64,000 nt of DNA from Phytophthora hibernalis. Taxonomy: Eukaryota > Oomycota > Peronosporomycetes > Peronosporales > Peronosporaceae. The DNA lies in contig JAAKBF010000235.1 in the NCBI GenBank assembly GCA_012656075.1, positions 62,001 through 126,000 on the forward strand, in the 5' to 3' direction. Numbering within the stretch: position 1 is the stretch's first letter; every line of letters starts with the position of its first letter. The position numbers and the translations under genes are program-made. The notes below the pieces were generated by a model, which worked only from the letters and a program-made list of their open reading frames with translations, searched no databases and was not told where the DNA came from. This document shows positions 63,557 through 64,000 of the stretch, piece by piece.

Positions 63557-64000
63557 GCTAGTAAAATATGTTTACATGAATTTACCGATCAACTGATCAA
63601 CTAAACGCCACTTTCAAGTTAATTGTTACTACGAAGCACTTGAAGTACTTAACAACCACCACACAATAGTACGCATGATTTAAAATATCTATTTCGAAGT
63701 AGTCATTTATTACTCCAGACTACATGTAGTGTGTGGCGTGCACTGTAGCTTTGCTTCGATTGCATGTATCTCCGCTACTATTGTTTTTTGAAAGCTTGAA
63801 AAATTTGCGGTGCCTGGTCTTGTTCGATCTCATATCGAATATTCTGAAGCATTAGGATCCTCACTTCATCCGAACATGCCGGTGAAAAAAAAAACTTTCT
63901 AGACAAATAAAACGAAACTTCAAGTACTGGCTTACAAGTGTGAGCTATAACGACATCTAAGATTTTCTGAGGATTTTGCGTTTATACTCAGTTGAGCTTA
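63557..64000. other. intergenic, nothing recognised
   Basis: AT-rich, no convincing frame; a poly-A run lies near 63,890. Confidence 0.4.

Noticed and set aside
1..64000. tRNA or rRNA genes
   Set aside because: I saw no cloverleaf or A/B box pair. The tRNA-Met-like piece at 20,727 is only a primer-binding site.

Overview
This window is from a eukaryote and most likely an oomycete of the Peronosporales (Phytophthora or a downy mildew). The main evidence is at least six genes or gene remnants of RxLR/dEER secreted-effector type, one of them with a chain of LWY-like repeats. Compact genes with short GT-AG introns (RAD51, an EB1-family protein, a DENN-domain protein) and a crowded, nested transposon landscape fit this. 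I cannot name the species.

The left third (1-22,000) is transposon country. It holds a decayed DIRS-type retroelement (gag, RT/RNase H and tyrosine recombinase remnants, about 580-4,170), a Harbinger-type transposase remnant (8,524-9,601), tyrosine-recombinase and possible hAT scraps (10,967-11,395), a mariner DD34D transposase remnant (13,837-15,175) and a Ty1/copia element with both 287-bp LTRs (16,540-21,030, minus strand). Between them lie MITE-like elements and near-perfect foldbacks, including a TA-flanked 320-bp MITE, a TTAA-flanked piggyBac-type MITE, a hairpin with 40-bp arms and two tight palindromes. Two broken effectors sit here (5,149-5,541 and 15,535-16,064, both minus).

The centre is the highlight: a complete Maverick/Polinton, 25,907-43,773 (17,867 bp). 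It has 194-bp terminal inverted repeats, AG...CT ends and a 6-bp target duplication TGGATC. It is inserted in an LWY effector gene whose halves are at 24,998-25,906 and 43,774-44,847. The element encodes protein-primed-type DNA polymerase B, a chromodomain integrase, an FtsK/A32-like packaging ATPase, an adenovirus-type maturation protease, a double-jelly-roll-type major capsid candidate, a penton candidate, a basic core-like protein with a protease-site motif, and a fibre-like protein with a C-terminal S74 chaperone. It also carries accessory genes: a tandem ExoX-C-like protein, a stand-alone duplicate of the polymerase N-terminal domain and several small ORFs. The set is that of a virus-like element able, when intact, to replicate, integrate and build particles. 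In this copy most large ORFs carry frameshifts or a stop.

The right third starts with two effectors on the minus strand (46,005-46,445; and 47,084-47,608, a broken inverted paralogue of the intact effector at 23,290-23,823) and then becomes gene-rich host DNA: RAD51 (minus), a predicted type I membrane protein, an unknown intron-containing gene (minus), a large DENN-domain gene, an ankyrin-repeat fragment, a secreted dEER/C-tail-anchored protein, an EB1-family gene and a VTT/TMEM41-type membrane protein. One-base frame breaks, often in short homopolymers, also occur in these host genes. Part of the apparent decay everywhere in the window may therefore be assembly error rather than mutation.
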